Assembly: GCF_902686445.1 (NCBI RefSeq)
Contig: NC_062219.1
Location: forward strand, 114,143,160 to 114,207,159
Direction of reading: 5' to 3'
DNA from: Sciurus carolinensis
Taxonomy: Eukaryota > Chordata > Mammalia > Rodentia > Sciuridae
DNA length: 64,000 nucleotides
The position numbers and the translations under genes are program-made. Below the pieces are notes generated by a model. That model was not told where the DNA came from and ran no database searches. It saw only the letters and a program-made list of their open reading frames with translations. How positions within the stretch are numbered: the first letter of the stretch is position 1; each line of letters begins with the position of its first letter. This document shows, piece by piece, positions 10,085 through 20,515 of the stretch.

Positions 10085-10260
10085 GGCTGCTGCTTGAGGA
10101 AGACAGGTCTGGGCTCAAAGCCAGGCTTCACCACTTAGCCTAGGGATCCAACCAGATTAAGCTCTGAGCCTCAGTGTCTTACTCTGTAAAATGGGTGAAA
10201 TCATGGTGCCCACCTCACAGCAAGGTTGTGAGGATTAAATGAAGCCAGTGTAGAATGTAC
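10085..10260 (+). mobile_element. MIR
   Basis: The near-complete core includes 'ctgtaaaatgggtgaaatca', 'ggttgtgaggattaaatgaa' and 'tgtagaatg'. Confidence 0.85.
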
Positions 10261-10475
10261 TGAATGAAGTGCCCACTCTCAGACCTCTGGTGGGTCGGCC
10301 TAGCTTATGGGGGTCATCCTGTCATGGTGCCCTGTCTGTTCAGAGATGTGTGTTCATTCTGGTGTGGGTTCCCCTGAAAACAGACTGTGAGACAAGAATT
10401 TGAGTGCAGGTAGTTTATTGTGGAGGTGATCCCTGGAAGCTGGAGGGAGGAAATAGGGAAATAAGGTGGGGAAGG

Positions 10476-10669
10476 GGCTGGGTATAGTGGTGCATGCCTG
10501 TAGCCCTCGCTACACAGGTGACTGAGGCAGGAGGATTCCAAGTTGGAGGCCAGCCTGGGCAAGTTAGCGAGACCCTGTTTCAAAATAACAAATAATTAAA
10601 AGGGCTGGGGATAAATAAAGAGTAGCTCGGTGGTGAACTGCCCCTGTGTTCAATCCTTAGTACCAAAAA
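10476..10669 (+). mobile_element. B1-dID SINE
   Basis: B1 half 'ggtgcatgcctgtagccc' and 'gaggccagcctgggcaag', then ID half 'gggctggggataaataaag', which carries a small insert, ending 'tagtaccaaa'. Confidence 0.88.
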
Positions 10670-11109
10670 GAAAAGGAAGAGAGAGGGGAAGAGAATGGAG
10701 AAAATCAGTGAAGAGTGGTTAAGGAGTGAGTTACCCTGAGCAATGAGCAGACCCCAGGCCACTGAATTTCCTCAGGGCTGGGTATTTATCTCCCCATTTC
10801 CATCTCTTCTTAATAAATTGAGGGTTGCCCCTGGGACCTGAAATCTCTGACACCTCTTAGCTACCCTGTTGGCTGAGTGAAGCTCCTGCAGGTCCAGCCC
10901 TGGAGAAACCTGCAGGGGAGAGACAGGATGGCTGCTTGGGGTGGACCAACCTGGGGCTCGCCATTACACCTGGAGAGGGACTGAGCAGCGGGCCTACAGG
11001 ACAGAGGTGTCCCTCAGCTTTCCATCTTCTGTGTGCTCTAGTGTAGTGTTTTGCATGCACTTGGCACACTGTGATTCTTTGTAGACCAAAGGTGGTTTAG
11101 GTCAAGAGC
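10670..11109. other. Unassigned DNA, no gene seen
   Basis: No exon or transposon assigned. Confidence 0.3.
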
Positions 11110-11215
11110 TGAGGAACCTTGGATTTTCCCACTGCTTGATCTTAATTCGTTGAGTGATGCTTAGAAAGCACGTGACCACTCTGGGCCTCATCTTCTGTAA
11201 AACTGGGACTTTTCC
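11110..11215 (+). mobile_element. Possible MIR
   Basis: 'ctctgggcctcatcttctg' followed by 'taaaactggga' fits a diverged MIR core. Confidence 0.5.
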
Positions 11216-11559
11216 ATCTTCTCCACTTATACCATAATCCTATTGGGATGGGTTGGGATGGTCTTGGTGTGTGTGGGGTGCTCAAAACAGGTTAGAGTTG
11301 GCTGTGATGGTGATGGGGGGGATTCCCTTTTCCAGGCCTGATCCAAACAAGAGGTGTAAGTGCAATGTTATTTGAAGTCACACCTGACCTGGGATGCCTT
11401 CTGTCCCCTTCCTATCCCTTGACAACCTCAAAGGTAAAGGATCAAGAAAGAAAAGTCCAAAGGACTAAGACTTGCTGACTCCCTCAGTGCAAAGGACCTG
11501 ATTTTTCCCTGTCTGCTCGGGATGCTCTGTGGCTCCTTTTTTCTTTCCCTTCTTTTTCT

Positions 11560-11634
11560 GGTGGTGCTGGGGACCAAACCCAGGGCCTTGTGCATGCTAG
11601 GCAAGTGCTCTATCACTCAGCAACACTCCAACCC
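11560..11634 (-). mobile_element. ID-type SINE
   Basis: 'ggtgctggggaccaaaccc', 'gtgcatgctaggcaagtgc' and 'ctctatcactcagcaac' match reverse-complement ID. Confidence 0.85.
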
Positions 11635-12184
11635 AGACTCCTTATTTCTAGGTTAGTAGTGGGTTTTGCCAATGGCTAATGAGCGTAGAAACCATTCAGA
11701 ACAGAAATTTTTAACTTGGGGGTCTTAAAGTCCCTAGAAGTCCCATATATAAGCTTTAGGAGTTTCTAAATCCCTTGAAAAGATATGTACAATTGAGTGT
11801 GTGAGTATGCATGTACATGAACTGCTCTAAATTGGTGACCTGGGGCTTCTAGCAAAATCTCAAAGGAGTCTGTGAGCCAAGAAAAGTAGATTTGTTCTTT
11901 CCAGAATCCTTTTTCTCAAAGAGGGGGATACTGAAGTCCAGAGAGAAGAAGCAACCTGCTGGTCACAGTTAGGTCCATAACCCTGTTTGGCTGTGTGGGT
12001 CAACTAGGCTGCACAACCAGAAAAGCAGCCTGGCTCTCCAGGAGGCTGTACCCACAATACACTGCAGTGCCTCCTTGCTCTGGGGAACTATCTCAAAGGC
12101 ACCGTGTAGTCGCTATTCCCTGGGAATGAGGTGGGTGCTAAGTCTATTTCTATGGAAAACAAAAAAAACAAAGACCAAATCTGG

Positions 12185-12187
<3 letters not shown>
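11635..12187. other. Unassigned DNA with possible MIR scrap
   Basis: No gene is seen. 'actgaagtccagagagaag' with 'acctgctggtcacagt' near 11930-11970 resembles a reverse MIR. Confidence 0.4.

Positions 12188-12234
<47 letters not shown>
12188..12234 (+). repeat. A47 homopolymer without SINE body
   Basis: Forty-seven uninterrupted A residues. The preceding bases ('ggaaaacaaaaaaaac', 'gaccaaatctggagc') do not match B1, ID or L1, so no source retroposon is visible. Confidence 0.9.
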
Positions 12235-12236
<2 letters not shown>

Positions 12237-12295
12237 CTTTGAGAAAGAGTGTTGGGACAGGGACCTTAAAACCTCCTTTAAATAAGACTTTGATG

Positions 12296-12479
12296 GTACA
12301 TATATGTATCCCAGCTCCTCTGGGATTATAGTTCTAGGTCAACCTAGGCAATTTAGCAAGATGCTATCTCAATATAAAATAAAAAGGGCTGGAGATATAG
12401 CTTAATGTTAGAGCACTAGCCTATCATGTATGAGGCCCAGTTTAATCCCCAGCGCAGAAACAAAAAACAAAAACAAAAA
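12296..12479 (+). mobile_element. Old B1-dID SINE
   Basis: B1 part 'cccagctcctctgggatta', ID part 'gggctggagatatagctta' and 'taatccccagcgcag', ending in a (CAAAAA)n tail. Confidence 0.82.
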
Positions 12480-12499
12480 TACTGAGTTAAGCTTGGGCA

Positions 12500-12620
12500 C
12501 ATTGGTGGGCCTCAGTTTTCAGATGTGGAAACAAAAATGATAATCATACTTACATCTAAGTTGTGGTGAAGATTACAGAAGACCAGGCGAGTGGAAAATG
12601 GCTCGTAAAAAGGAGAAAGT
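12500..12620 (+). mobile_element. MIR fragment
   Basis: 'gcctcagttttcagatgtgg' and 'gtggtgaagattacag' follow MIR order. Confidence 0.6.
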
Positions 12621-12754
12621 CATACGTAAATGCTGGTAATGATTATAGCATAGGCGCGGTGAATACTTGTTCTGCTGCTGGAGCAAATTGTATACCACCT
12701 GGATGCCAATTACCCAGTTTTGGACAACTGTGTCGTATTCTTTCAGGCCCTCAG

Positions 12755-12990
12755 AGCCTGATGTTGGAGCAAGAGCCCTGGTTTTGGAGTCAAACCTGAA
12801 TCTGCACCTCCAATAGACCACTTGTGCATGTGTATGACCCCGGGGCAAACTATTCTCACCTCTTTGTGTCTCAGATTGTCCATCTGCAAAATGGGGCACA
12901 CACTTACCTCATTAGGACATTATGAGGATTTGATGAGTTAGTACAAATGAGAATACCTATAGCAGCAACCAGCAGAGAATAATTGACAAT
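12755..12990 (+). mobile_element. MIR, near full length
   Basis: 'ctggttttggagtcaaacct', 'gtctcagattgtccatctgc', 'aaaatggggcac' and 'attatgaggatttgatgag' appear in MIR order. Confidence 0.85.
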
Positions 12991-13059
12991 AAGCATTAGC
13001 TATTTTGTTTCTGTTCAACAGTTTGTAACTTTGGATGGTTTGTTGACTGTACAGTCTGC

Positions 13060-13200
13060 CTCCCCACATCTCTATCTTCTCCACTAAAATGCAAGCTCTT
13101 GGGCACAAGTACGTGCCTGTCTTGTTTACAGCTGGATTCCCCAGGCCCAACACACAGTGTGCAGCAGATATTTGTTAACATGAATGAGTGGAAGTGCAAA
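13060..13200 (+). mobile_element. L2 3' end
   Basis: 'aatgcaagctcttgggcac', 'ctgtcttgtttacagctgg' and 'agatatttgttaacatgaat' match the last 130 bases of L2. Confidence 0.82.
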
Positions 13201-13289
13201 GCACGTTTTTTTGAGATTGAGAAGGAACTCTGACAATGTGAGACTGCTCATCAGTCTGGACCAGCCCCAAGGGGGACCAGGAACTGTGC

Positions 13290-13400
13290 CAAGAACCCTA
13301 TTAGGGGTCAAGAGAGTTGGCCTCTGGTCCTAGCTCTGCCACTTAACTGCGGAGCCAACTCCCGGGTCCTCTGTGTGCTTCCTGTAGAGCGTGGGAGCCC
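13290..13400 (+). mobile_element. MIR fragment
   Basis: 'ggtcctagctctgccactta' followed by a diverged core fits MIR. Confidence 0.6.
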
Positions 13401-13559
13401 TGAGATTGCAGGGCTTCCCCCTTAGAGGCTGGCCTCCAAGGAGCTCTGGCCAGCTGGGGAGTGTGGGATTTCGGGATAATTCAGCCACTTAATTAACGAA
13501 GAGGAAGGAGAAGTGAGAGAGGATAAAGGCGGGGAAGGGGAGCAATCCCGGAAGAAAAG

Positions 13560-15180
13560 TCAACACTCGGCTATGGAGCTGGGGAGCCGAGGGTGGGGGG
13601 AACGCCCTGCTGGGCCAAAGCCGGGAGCGGCTGTGCGCGCCCCCGGAGCGTGTCTCCGGCGCGGCGTGTGCGCCGGAGCCTCCGCCAGCCCCTCCCTTCC
13701 TTGCGCGCCTCGCCAGTTCCCGCCGCCACTGACTTTCTGACTTCTTAACTTGTCAGCAAATCCCAGAGTTAAAAATGCACACGCACCCCGGCCAGCCGCC
13801 AGCAGGGCCGTCTGGCCGCGGCTCCAGATGTGGGGCCACCGCGCGGGCCGCCCGCCCCGCCGCGCAGACTAAACAATCGGCCTTGGCCGTGAGCGCGGCG
13901 CAATTCCAGATGCCGCGTCCCTCGCGCCGCGCGCTAATTGGGCCGCGGGCGCGAGGCTCTGTCAGCGCCGGGAAGGCCCTGCCCGGGGCGGCCTTGGCCC
14001 GGCGCCCGCCCGCTGGGCTACCTAGGGCGGGGGTGGAGTGGGAGACTGGGTGGAATGGGGGGAGGGGGCGGAGGGAGGAGGAGAGAGAGAGGGAGGGAGA
14101 GTCAGTGAGACAGAGACTCAGATCAGAGACAGGGAGACACATGAACACGCAGACAGGAAGGGACAGAGACATTCTCAAAAAGAGATGCAGAGACAGAACC
14201 AAACACTGAGCTACGTTCAGATCGGAGAGACACACCAGCTGAAGAGACAGAGACACAGGCAGGGCGGACACATCCGAGAGCAGAGTCCAGGGCCCCTAAG
14301 ACAAGGAGAAGGAAACGCACGTGGATGCGACCCGGAGAGGTCGGGTCGCCGCCGCGTTCCGGGGGTCCTCCCCTTTTGTTTCATAGCACCTTCCCCTCAC
14401 TTTCTCATTTTTAAAATAATTCTTCCTAGACCCGGCAAAGCTGGGGACAGAGTCTGCCCACGGTGATCTAGGCCTGGTCGGGCTGGGCGACTGCACGGAG
14501 GAAGCGCCCTCGTTCCCAAGGGAACGTGAAGCGTGAAGCGTCGAGATTTCACCCCCAAACCTGGGCTTGGACACAGGGATTCTCCAGGACACCGGCCTCT
14601 TTGGGATTTGCCTGGAGGCAGAGGGAGGCCCCCAAATGACTCCTGCGGGGGCCCTGTCTCCCCAGGCAACCACACCGGCGACACCCTCCTTTCCCAAACG
14701 CCCTGGGGCCTCCTCAGTCCCGAGACGGAACGACAGGTTAGCCCCAGTCCAGGGCAGGGAAGCCCACCGGGGACCACCCGGGGGAGCCTCCCAGCCTTGT
14801 GTTCCGCCCCCGCCGGGAGGCCCGGGCTGCCCGGGGGTGAGCGCGGAGGGCAGTGCGGCGGCCGGGCAGCTCTTGGCGGCCCCTCTCTGACAATCTTTCC
14901 TTTGTTTGTTTTCTTAAATCTGGGAGGCCCGAATTCCTGCCGGATTCCGTAGGTTTCACTCAGGAAGGAGGCGCCCCCACCGCCACCCCCCCACGTCGGG
15001 CCGGGCTGCGGGGGGAATGGCAGGTTCTTCCCGGAGGCGAGCGGCGCGCAGCCCTGCGGCCCGGGCAGGGCGAGCGGGCGCCCGGCGCGGTGGAGAGCCC
15101 CGGGCTCCCTGCCCCAGTGCGCCACCGCGCAGCCCCGCCGGAGAGCCGCGGGCAGCCTCCGCAGAGCAAATGCTTAAAAG
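13560..15180. promoter_or_regulatory. Orphan CpG island
   Basis: CpG dinucleotides are dense at 13600-14030 (for example gtgcgcgcccccgg and the ggcgcggcg cluster near 13658), again at 14320-14360, and from 14740 to 15170. No transposon lies inside. Two AT patches break the GC-rich stretch: 'gttaaaaatgcac' near 13770 and 'cgctaattgggcc' near 13930. A purine tract follows at 14050-14290. CpG islands usually mark promoters. Plus-strand GT sites with fair donor context exist ('gacaggttag' near 14730, 'gggggtgagcg' near 14834), but no exon chain or coding frame is convincing. It could be the first exon of a non-coding transcript, a distal promoter, or a methylation-free regulatory island. Confidence 0.8.
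14050..14290 (+). repeat. Purine-rich GGA / GACA-type tract
   Basis: A G-rich run ('ggggggagggggcggagg') passes into an imperfect agagacaga series extending about 180 bases. The G-run could form a quadruplex. A very similar series stands at 24240-24480. Confidence 0.8.
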
Positions 15181-15192
15181 AAGAAGAAGAAG

Positions 15193-15232
<40 letters not shown>
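15193..15232 (+). repeat. A40 homopolymer at the CpG-island edge
   Basis: Preceded by (AAG)n at 15178-15192 and by 'gcaaatgcttaa'. No SINE body lies upstream, only CpG-rich unique DNA. Confidence 0.9.
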
Positions 15233-15235
<3 letters not shown>

Positions 15236-15359
15236 AACCCGGAACGCTTTAAAAGACACAAAGAGCAGCCCTCCCCCTGCCCTGCCTCGTCCCACACCCC
15301 TCCACCCCGCACACGTCCTCTCTCTTCTCTTCTCTTTTATTTTGGTCTCCAAACTTGAG

Positions 15360-15770
15360 CCTCATTAATTTCCAAAAAAAAATTTCCCCCAATAAAAGGC
15401 AAACATGGAAAGAAAAACAAACTATTAGAAAATAGAGGAGGGAGGAAATGTTATTTAAAAGGTTAGCAGACCGCATCATTTTCCAATGATATTATATACT
15501 CCCAGCAGTATCCAAAATATATATGGGCCTTGGGCCAAGAATGTAAAAAAACTTTTTTTTTGAAAAAAACCCTCACTTAGACACAACATCTGGACCGGAG
15601 AGCGAACAAACCCTCCATTTATCACACTTAATCCTCCAATGAAGCAATCGACAGTTGACTTCTGTTTTGCTAATTTAGCTGCTTTCAAGCGCCGGCCCAG
15701 TCCAGACCGGGAATTAAGTGTCACTTGTGGAGGGCCTGCCCTGCCCCCGCCGGTCTTCGCTCCCTCCCGA
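15360..15770. promoter_or_regulatory. Candidate enhancer-like AT-rich block
   Basis: This is repeat-free and AT-rich immediately beside a CpG island. It holds several TAAT/TTAA cores ('cattaatttcc', 'cacttaatcctcc', 'gctaatttagctgc', 'ggaattaagtg'), inverted and direct CCAAT boxes ('ttccaatgat', 'cctccaatga') and a CArG-like 'ccaaaatatatatgg' at 15512. The density is typical of developmental regulatory DNA, but conservation was not tested. Confidence 0.5.
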
Positions 15771-16195
15771 GCCCAGGCCCTCGGATAGGGAAAAAAGACC
15801 ATTAAAGAAAGAAAGAAACTTTTTACGAATTCCCTTTACCCCCGCCCACTCGGGTCAATGAAAACTCGACTCTGCCCTTGCTCTGCCCCGTCGCTGGGCA
15901 CCCTGACACCCACTTCCTTGGCGGCCACGCCTCCACCCGCCAGCTGCCTACCCGGGTCAGACTCTCTGGAGCAATGGCATCGCCGCTGGCACCAACGCCA
16001 GCAGTTCTCGGCGGTCACCCTGGTTGACGAAGAGCTGCCAGCCACCTACCTGGCACTGTCTGGTGGCCTGGCAGCTTGACCCGTAGGCCAGCCGTGAAAG
16101 GGGAGGGGTGGGTCTTGGTGTCTGGCGGCTGGGAACCTCCATTCCCCCCGGAAGTGGATGAGAGGCAGGAGGCCCCCCGAGGTGGAGGCCCTGGG
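15771..16195. other. Unassigned GC-moderate DNA
   Basis: No exon supported. The open frame at 15858-16079 has no relatives I recognise. Confidence 0.35.
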
Positions 16196-16199
16196 CCAG

Positions 16200-16290
16200 C
16201 GGCGTCTGGAGACAATAGGATCTTGTGAGAGTGCAGGCAGAGAGAATAAATCAGGGAGAGTGTATCATTTGAGGATTAGTCAATAAATCC
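16200..16290. promoter_or_regulatory. Small AT-rich repeat-free block
   Basis: 'gagaataaatcaggg', 'gtatcatttgagg' and 'ttagtcaataaatccc' lie in repeat-free DNA. Regulatory role is only a possibility. Confidence 0.25.
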
Positions 16291-16869
16291 CTGGGACCCT
16301 GGCCCAGTGGGGCTGGTGCCAGAGGCAGGGCTGGCCCCAAGTACAGACTTCCTTCCTCAGCAACCTTCCCCTCCCCTCCCCAGAGGCCTCCTGGGTCTCT
16401 CTCCTCACCTCTCTGTCCATCTCTCAGTCTCCTTGGCTCCTCTCCTAAACTTTGAAGCCCAAGGCTCAGCCTTTTGTTGTTCCCTTCCCTGTGGCTGGGA
16501 CAGTTCTATAATGGAGCAGGGAGGGTTGTGGGCTGGAGTGCTGTCCTCAGGCACCTGCCCACAGAGGAGGTTGGAGAATGTGTCCCAACTCCAGTCTGTC
16601 CACTCTTCTTCACTGTGATCCAGACAGCCCCAGACCCCAGCTGAGTCTTGGCAGAGTCCCCAGGGACAGTCCGAATTCCTGAGAGGCTCCTAGCGCCCTG
16701 GATCCCAATCCTCCATAGGCTCCCATGGTGGCCTGCCTAGGCTTCAGACTTCCTGAGGAGGACCTCTGCATTCTGACCCCAATCCAGGTGTAGTCCCAAA
16801 CCTTCTGAGACCACCCTCCAGGGCCCATGGAGGCCTCCTATCTGGAGCATCTTCCATGTAGCCTGTTCA
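16291..16869. other. Unassigned DNA, no gene seen
   Basis: Pyrimidine-rich on the plus strand, no transposon or exon assigned. Confidence 0.3.
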
Positions 16870-17170
16870 CATTTCAAGAGGCATTTAAAAACTTTTAGTA
16901 TATGCCAGACAGTGTGCTCAACTCAGGATATAGAGATGGATGAGATACTTCTGCCACTCCCAGGGGGCTGCAGCCTCTACTGAGCCTAATGTTCTCTTCC
17001 CCTGGGGCTATCCCATTACCTGGCTATACTCATCCCATAGATAGTCACTGAGCATCTCCCATGTGCTAGACACTGCTAGGCACTGGGCCTCAGAGATGAC
17101 GGGAGACCATCTCTGCCAGGGAGACAGACATGCCAACAATTAATTCTAAGACAGGCAGAAAACAAGACCC
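16870..17170 (-). mobile_element. L2 fragments
   Basis: 'agtatatgccagacagtgtg' at 16895 and 'gagcatctcccatgtgctag' with 'cactgctaggcactgggcc' at 17048 are both reverse-complement L2 ends. Two copies or a rearranged one lie head to tail. Confidence 0.65.
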
Positions 17171-17384
17171 AGCTGAGGCATTTATAAGAGTTTTAGGGTA
17201 TACCCGGAAGAGGGACTGGTTCACCTGGCTGGGGAGGGAGGGCCATGAGGGTTGGGGGTGATGGGCCTGGTGGTGGGTACCTCCCTGCAGCTTCTCTAAC
17301 AATCAAAGCCTCTGTGTATGTGGGGCGGGTGGGCGGTACAAGCTAGTGGCTGAAAGATGGTGGCCAAAGGGTGTGGTTCAGCTT

Positions 17385-17475
17385 CCTGCTCTACCATGTT
17401 GGTTGAGATATAGGGCCTCTTAGTCTCTCAGAGCCTCAGTTTTATCATCTGAAAAGTGGGACTAACAATGGTGAG
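17385..17475 (+). mobile_element. MIR core
   Basis: 'ctcagagcctcagttttatc', 'atctgaaaagtgggact' match MIR. Confidence 0.7.
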
Positions 17476-17683
17476 TCCCTAGTGGGCATGTGAAGTGAGC
17501 ACATGGGGTGAGCAGCAGAATATTGTGATCTCTGAATGAACGACCACTTGAATGACCTTTCTTCCAAAGGATGTGAACACATTGCCTTGTAGCCTCCCTG
17601 CCACCCTCTCCTGGTCCCCCTCCCCAATGTGAGGACCTAGCACGGTGCCAGGCACACAAAAGAAGAGGTGGAATAAATGGATG

Positions 17684-17752
17684 GGCAGCCCGGGATGTAG
17701 CTCCTGTTCGCTTGCTTGCATGAGTGAGGCCCTGCGTTTAGTTCCGAGCATC
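17684..17752 (+). mobile_element. Eroded ID-type SINE
   Basis: 'gcccgggatgtagctcctg' and 'gcatgagtgaggccctgcg' resemble ID. The B-box is changed. Just upstream 'acggtgccaggcacacaaa' is an L2 or MIR tail. Confidence 0.65.
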
Positions 17753-18019
17753 TCCCCCAAGGATGGGTAAACTAGAAAACTTATCAGACCTTGGCTCAGG
17801 TAACACCAGGTAGGCAATGGTGCTTGTGATGGATGGTAGACCTGTACCCCACCCCCGCCCTTGGCTACTGGTGACCACCTGCCTGGGCCATGATACCTGT
17901 TCTTCCTGTTCCCCATAACTGTGGAAGCCAAGCAGGGCAGGACCCTCTGAAGCCCCCTTTCTTCCCAGCTCAGCAGAAAGCCAAGAAATGTTTTCTGGAC
18001 TGGAGCCACTATTCTGTGA

Positions 18020-18130
18020 CTCTGGTTTGGGCTGAGTATAGACTTGCTGTGTACCCTTGGGCAAGATGTGTCCCCTCTCTGGGCCTTGACTCCTTGGAGG
18101 TAAAGTGAGTAGGTTGGACTGGATGCTCTC
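18020..18130 (+). mobile_element. MIR
   Basis: 'gacttgctgtgtacccttgg', 'gcaagatgtgtcccctctct' and 'ggttggactggatgctctcc' are MIR features. Confidence 0.75.
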
Positions 18131-18489
18131 CAGGCTCCTGTTTGACCTTGTCTGCTTCTCCTTTCCCCAGGGGACCTCCCTTTCCATGCTGTAGCTGTGC
18201 TTTCCTGTCCTTCCATTTCTCACCTGTACCTTGGCTTTTCTCTGTGGCTTCTTTTTCTCTCTTCTTGCTTTCCTGGACTCTCTCTCCACCTCTTCCTCAG
18301 ACACAGTCCCAGGGAGCGGGGAGTGTGTGGATGAAGTGATTCCTCACGGCTTTCAGCGCAGCTCCCACCTCTCACCTCTACCCACCTTCCTGGCCCCTAA
18401 ACACAACCTGGGCCTACGGGCCAGGACTTTCCATCTGCCTCTTGGATGAGAGTCTGTGTCACAGGCCTTGGTGGTGCCCTGACCCTTGA
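18131..18489. other. Unassigned pyrimidine-rich DNA
   Basis: A long polypyrimidine stretch (18150-18300) ends in 'cctcag', which resembles a splice acceptor, but no open exon with a donor follows convincingly. Confidence 0.3.
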
Positions 18490-18491
18490 TT

Positions 18492-18700
18492 TTTTCTTTT
18501 TCTTTTGTACTGGGGATTGAACACACTTTGCCACTGAACTACATCCCCCAGCCCTTTTATTTATTTATTTTTATTTTGAAACAGGGTCTTGCCACATTGG
18601 TGAGGGGCTTTCTAAGTTGCCCAGGCTGGCCTTGAACTTGTGATCCTCCACCCCATGCTCTTGAGTCTCTGGGATTACAGGCGTGCGCCATAGCACCCAG
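18492..18700 (-). mobile_element. B1-dID SINE
   Basis: ID half 'gtactggggattgaacac', 'acatcccccagccc'. B1 half 'gaaacagggtcttgccacat' and 'gggattacaggcgtgcgcca'. 'cccttga' recurs at both ends as a short target duplication. Confidence 0.9.
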
Positions 18701-19564
18701 CAGCCCTTGACTTTTGACCTCTGGCAAAGTGGGAGGATGGCATCCCAGCTGGACCAAGAAAGTGCCTAATATGGATCTTCTGTCCCCAGAGATTGGCAGG
18801 CTCCATATTCCCACGCTCCCCCACCGCACCGGCCCTGATCCTGGCCTCAGGGCAGGGGACAGGAAAGTAAGCCTTTTCTAAGTCTATCTGACACTCAGCT
18901 CCCAAACCCACCTCTTTCACAATGTCCCCCACCTCTGGAGCTGGGAGAAGCCTTTTACAGAGGTCCACATGCCTGGAGGTTATTATTGTCACCAAGGAAA
19001 CACTTACTATTGTCAGGACCCATTTCCAGACAACCTACTATGGGTCAGGGACTATGCTAGGAGCCAAGAGGAGGTTGGGGGGAAGGGACTGGGGTAGGAC
19101 AAAGGCTGGAGACAGTCCCCAAGAGGTGGGCAACTGCCAAAGCTGGGCTGGTGGGCAGAGCATTTGGCAGTGCCTGTGCGTGGGCCCAGCAGAGTGGCAC
19201 CTGAGACAGAGCCAGGTCCTGGGGGCAGGTAAACAGGACGCTGTGTTCTGGGTGTGGTGGAGAGGGGGAGGGGACTTGGGGGACACAATAGGCTATTCAT
19301 TGTGTGCTCAGGAGTCCTGAGCACTCTCTGGACTCTGGGCTTCCCCTTCCTCTCCCCCACCCTCTCACTGGGCTGAATAAATACCAAGACATATGGAAGG
19401 TGCAGCTATAGATATTGCGTATGGAAGTGACAGTTATCTGTGTTTGGATCCTTACACTCTTGTCTAGACCACAATGGACTGAGGTGTTGTGGTGTGTGCC
19501 AGATGGCCCAGCCAGGAAGGGACAGGAGGGGATAAATGGTTTCTGGGTATGAGTGGCAGAGATC
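18701..19564. other. Unassigned DNA, no gene seen
   Basis: An L2/MIR-like scrap 'acctactatgggtcaggga' lies at 19032. The remainder is GC-rich with no supported exon. Confidence 0.35.
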
Positions 19565-19775
19565 AAACCAAGTGCAGTGACTAGGCTCTGGTCTCAGACA
19601 TGGCATTAGTTAGCTGTGTCTGTCCTTAGGAACATCACACAACTGCCCTATGCCTCAGTTTACCCTTCTGTAAAGTGGGATAAGGTGACCCTTACCCCAT
19701 CTACCCTACAGTGTGTGCGGCACTGTGATAGAGCCTGGGACACTGACAAGGGTATTCACAAGGCAGAGCTGGGTT
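19565..19775 (+). mobile_element. MIR
   Basis: 'tatgcctcagtttacccttc', 'tgtaaagtgggataaggtg' and 'gtgatagagcctgggacac' follow MIR order. Confidence 0.8.
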
Positions 19776-19917
19776 ATTTTGCTTCTGTTACTATTCTGCT
19801 GCAAGATCCCTTCTGCCTGGCAGATCGCCCCATCCTGGCTCAGGAATGGGCAGAACTAAGGTCTATCAGCTGAGGTACTACAAACAGGAAACTGGATTTA
19901 AATTCTGAATCCCCTTC

Positions 19918-20300
19918 ACTCATCTGTCATTTACTCACTCATCACACAGAGCTACTCCTTTCTTATGCCAAGCACTTTGAGCCCACACTTACAAGATGAG
20001 TAAGGACCAGGAACAGTGGTGTGCACCTATAATCCCAGCTACTTGGGAGGCTGAGGCAGGAGGCTTGCAAGTTCAAGGCCAGCCTCAGCAACTTAGTGAG
20101 GTCCTCAGAAACTTAGCAAGACCCTGTCTCGAAATAAAAAATTAAAAGAGTTGAGGTTGTGGCTCAATGGTAAAGCACTCCTGGGTTTAATTTACAGTAC
20201 CAAAAAGGAAAAAAAAAAAAAAAAAAAAAAAGGAAAAAGGATGAACAAGGTATGTCTGTTTCCTGCCCTCAGGGAACTCCTAGTCATATGGGGGAAGCTG
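19918..20300 (-). mobile_element. L2 end split by a SINE
   Basis: 'catctgtcatttactcactc' and 'ttatgccaagcactttgag' precede the SINE at 20006. 'tttcctgccctcagggaact' and 'cctagtcatatggggga' continue after it. The order is reverse-complement L2. Confidence 0.6.
20006..20231 (+). mobile_element. B1-dID SINE
   Basis: B1 half 'cacctataatcccagctac', linker, ID half 'ttgaggttgtggctcaatgg', tail of A residues interrupted by G. Imperfect duplication gatgagtaagga / gatgaacaaggt. Confidence 0.92.
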
Positions 20301-20329
20301 AACCCATACATACACGCACACACAGCATT

Positions 20330-20515
20330 AACATATAATAATAACAGCTAGTATTTATTGAGTTCTTGTTATGTTCCAGGAATGATTCTAAGCACTTTAT
20401 ATGTATTAATTCATATAATCATTCCCATTTTGAAGGGGAGGAAAATGAGGCACAGAGAAGGTAAGCAACTTGCCCAAAGTCACACAGATAGTATGTAAGG
20501 AGGCTCCTGGGTGGT
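20330..20515 (-). mobile_element. MIR
   Basis: 'agctagtatttattgagttc', 'tatgttccaggaatgattct', 'aaaatgaggcacagagaag' and 'caacttgcccaaagtcacac' form a long reverse-complement MIR. Confidence 0.88.

Noticed and set aside
14397..15125. 242-codon open frame, minus strand, in the CpG island
   Set aside because: Stop codons are rare in GC-rich DNA. The product is low-complexity Pro/Gly/Arg with no recognisable domain, and other frames are also open here.
17479..18216. 245-codon open frame, minus strand
   Set aside because: It runs through a MIR (18020-18130) and an ID fragment (17684-17752), so it is chance.
18150..18305. Polypyrimidine tract ending in cctcag as splice acceptor
   Set aside because: No open exon with a matching donor follows, and such tracts are common here.
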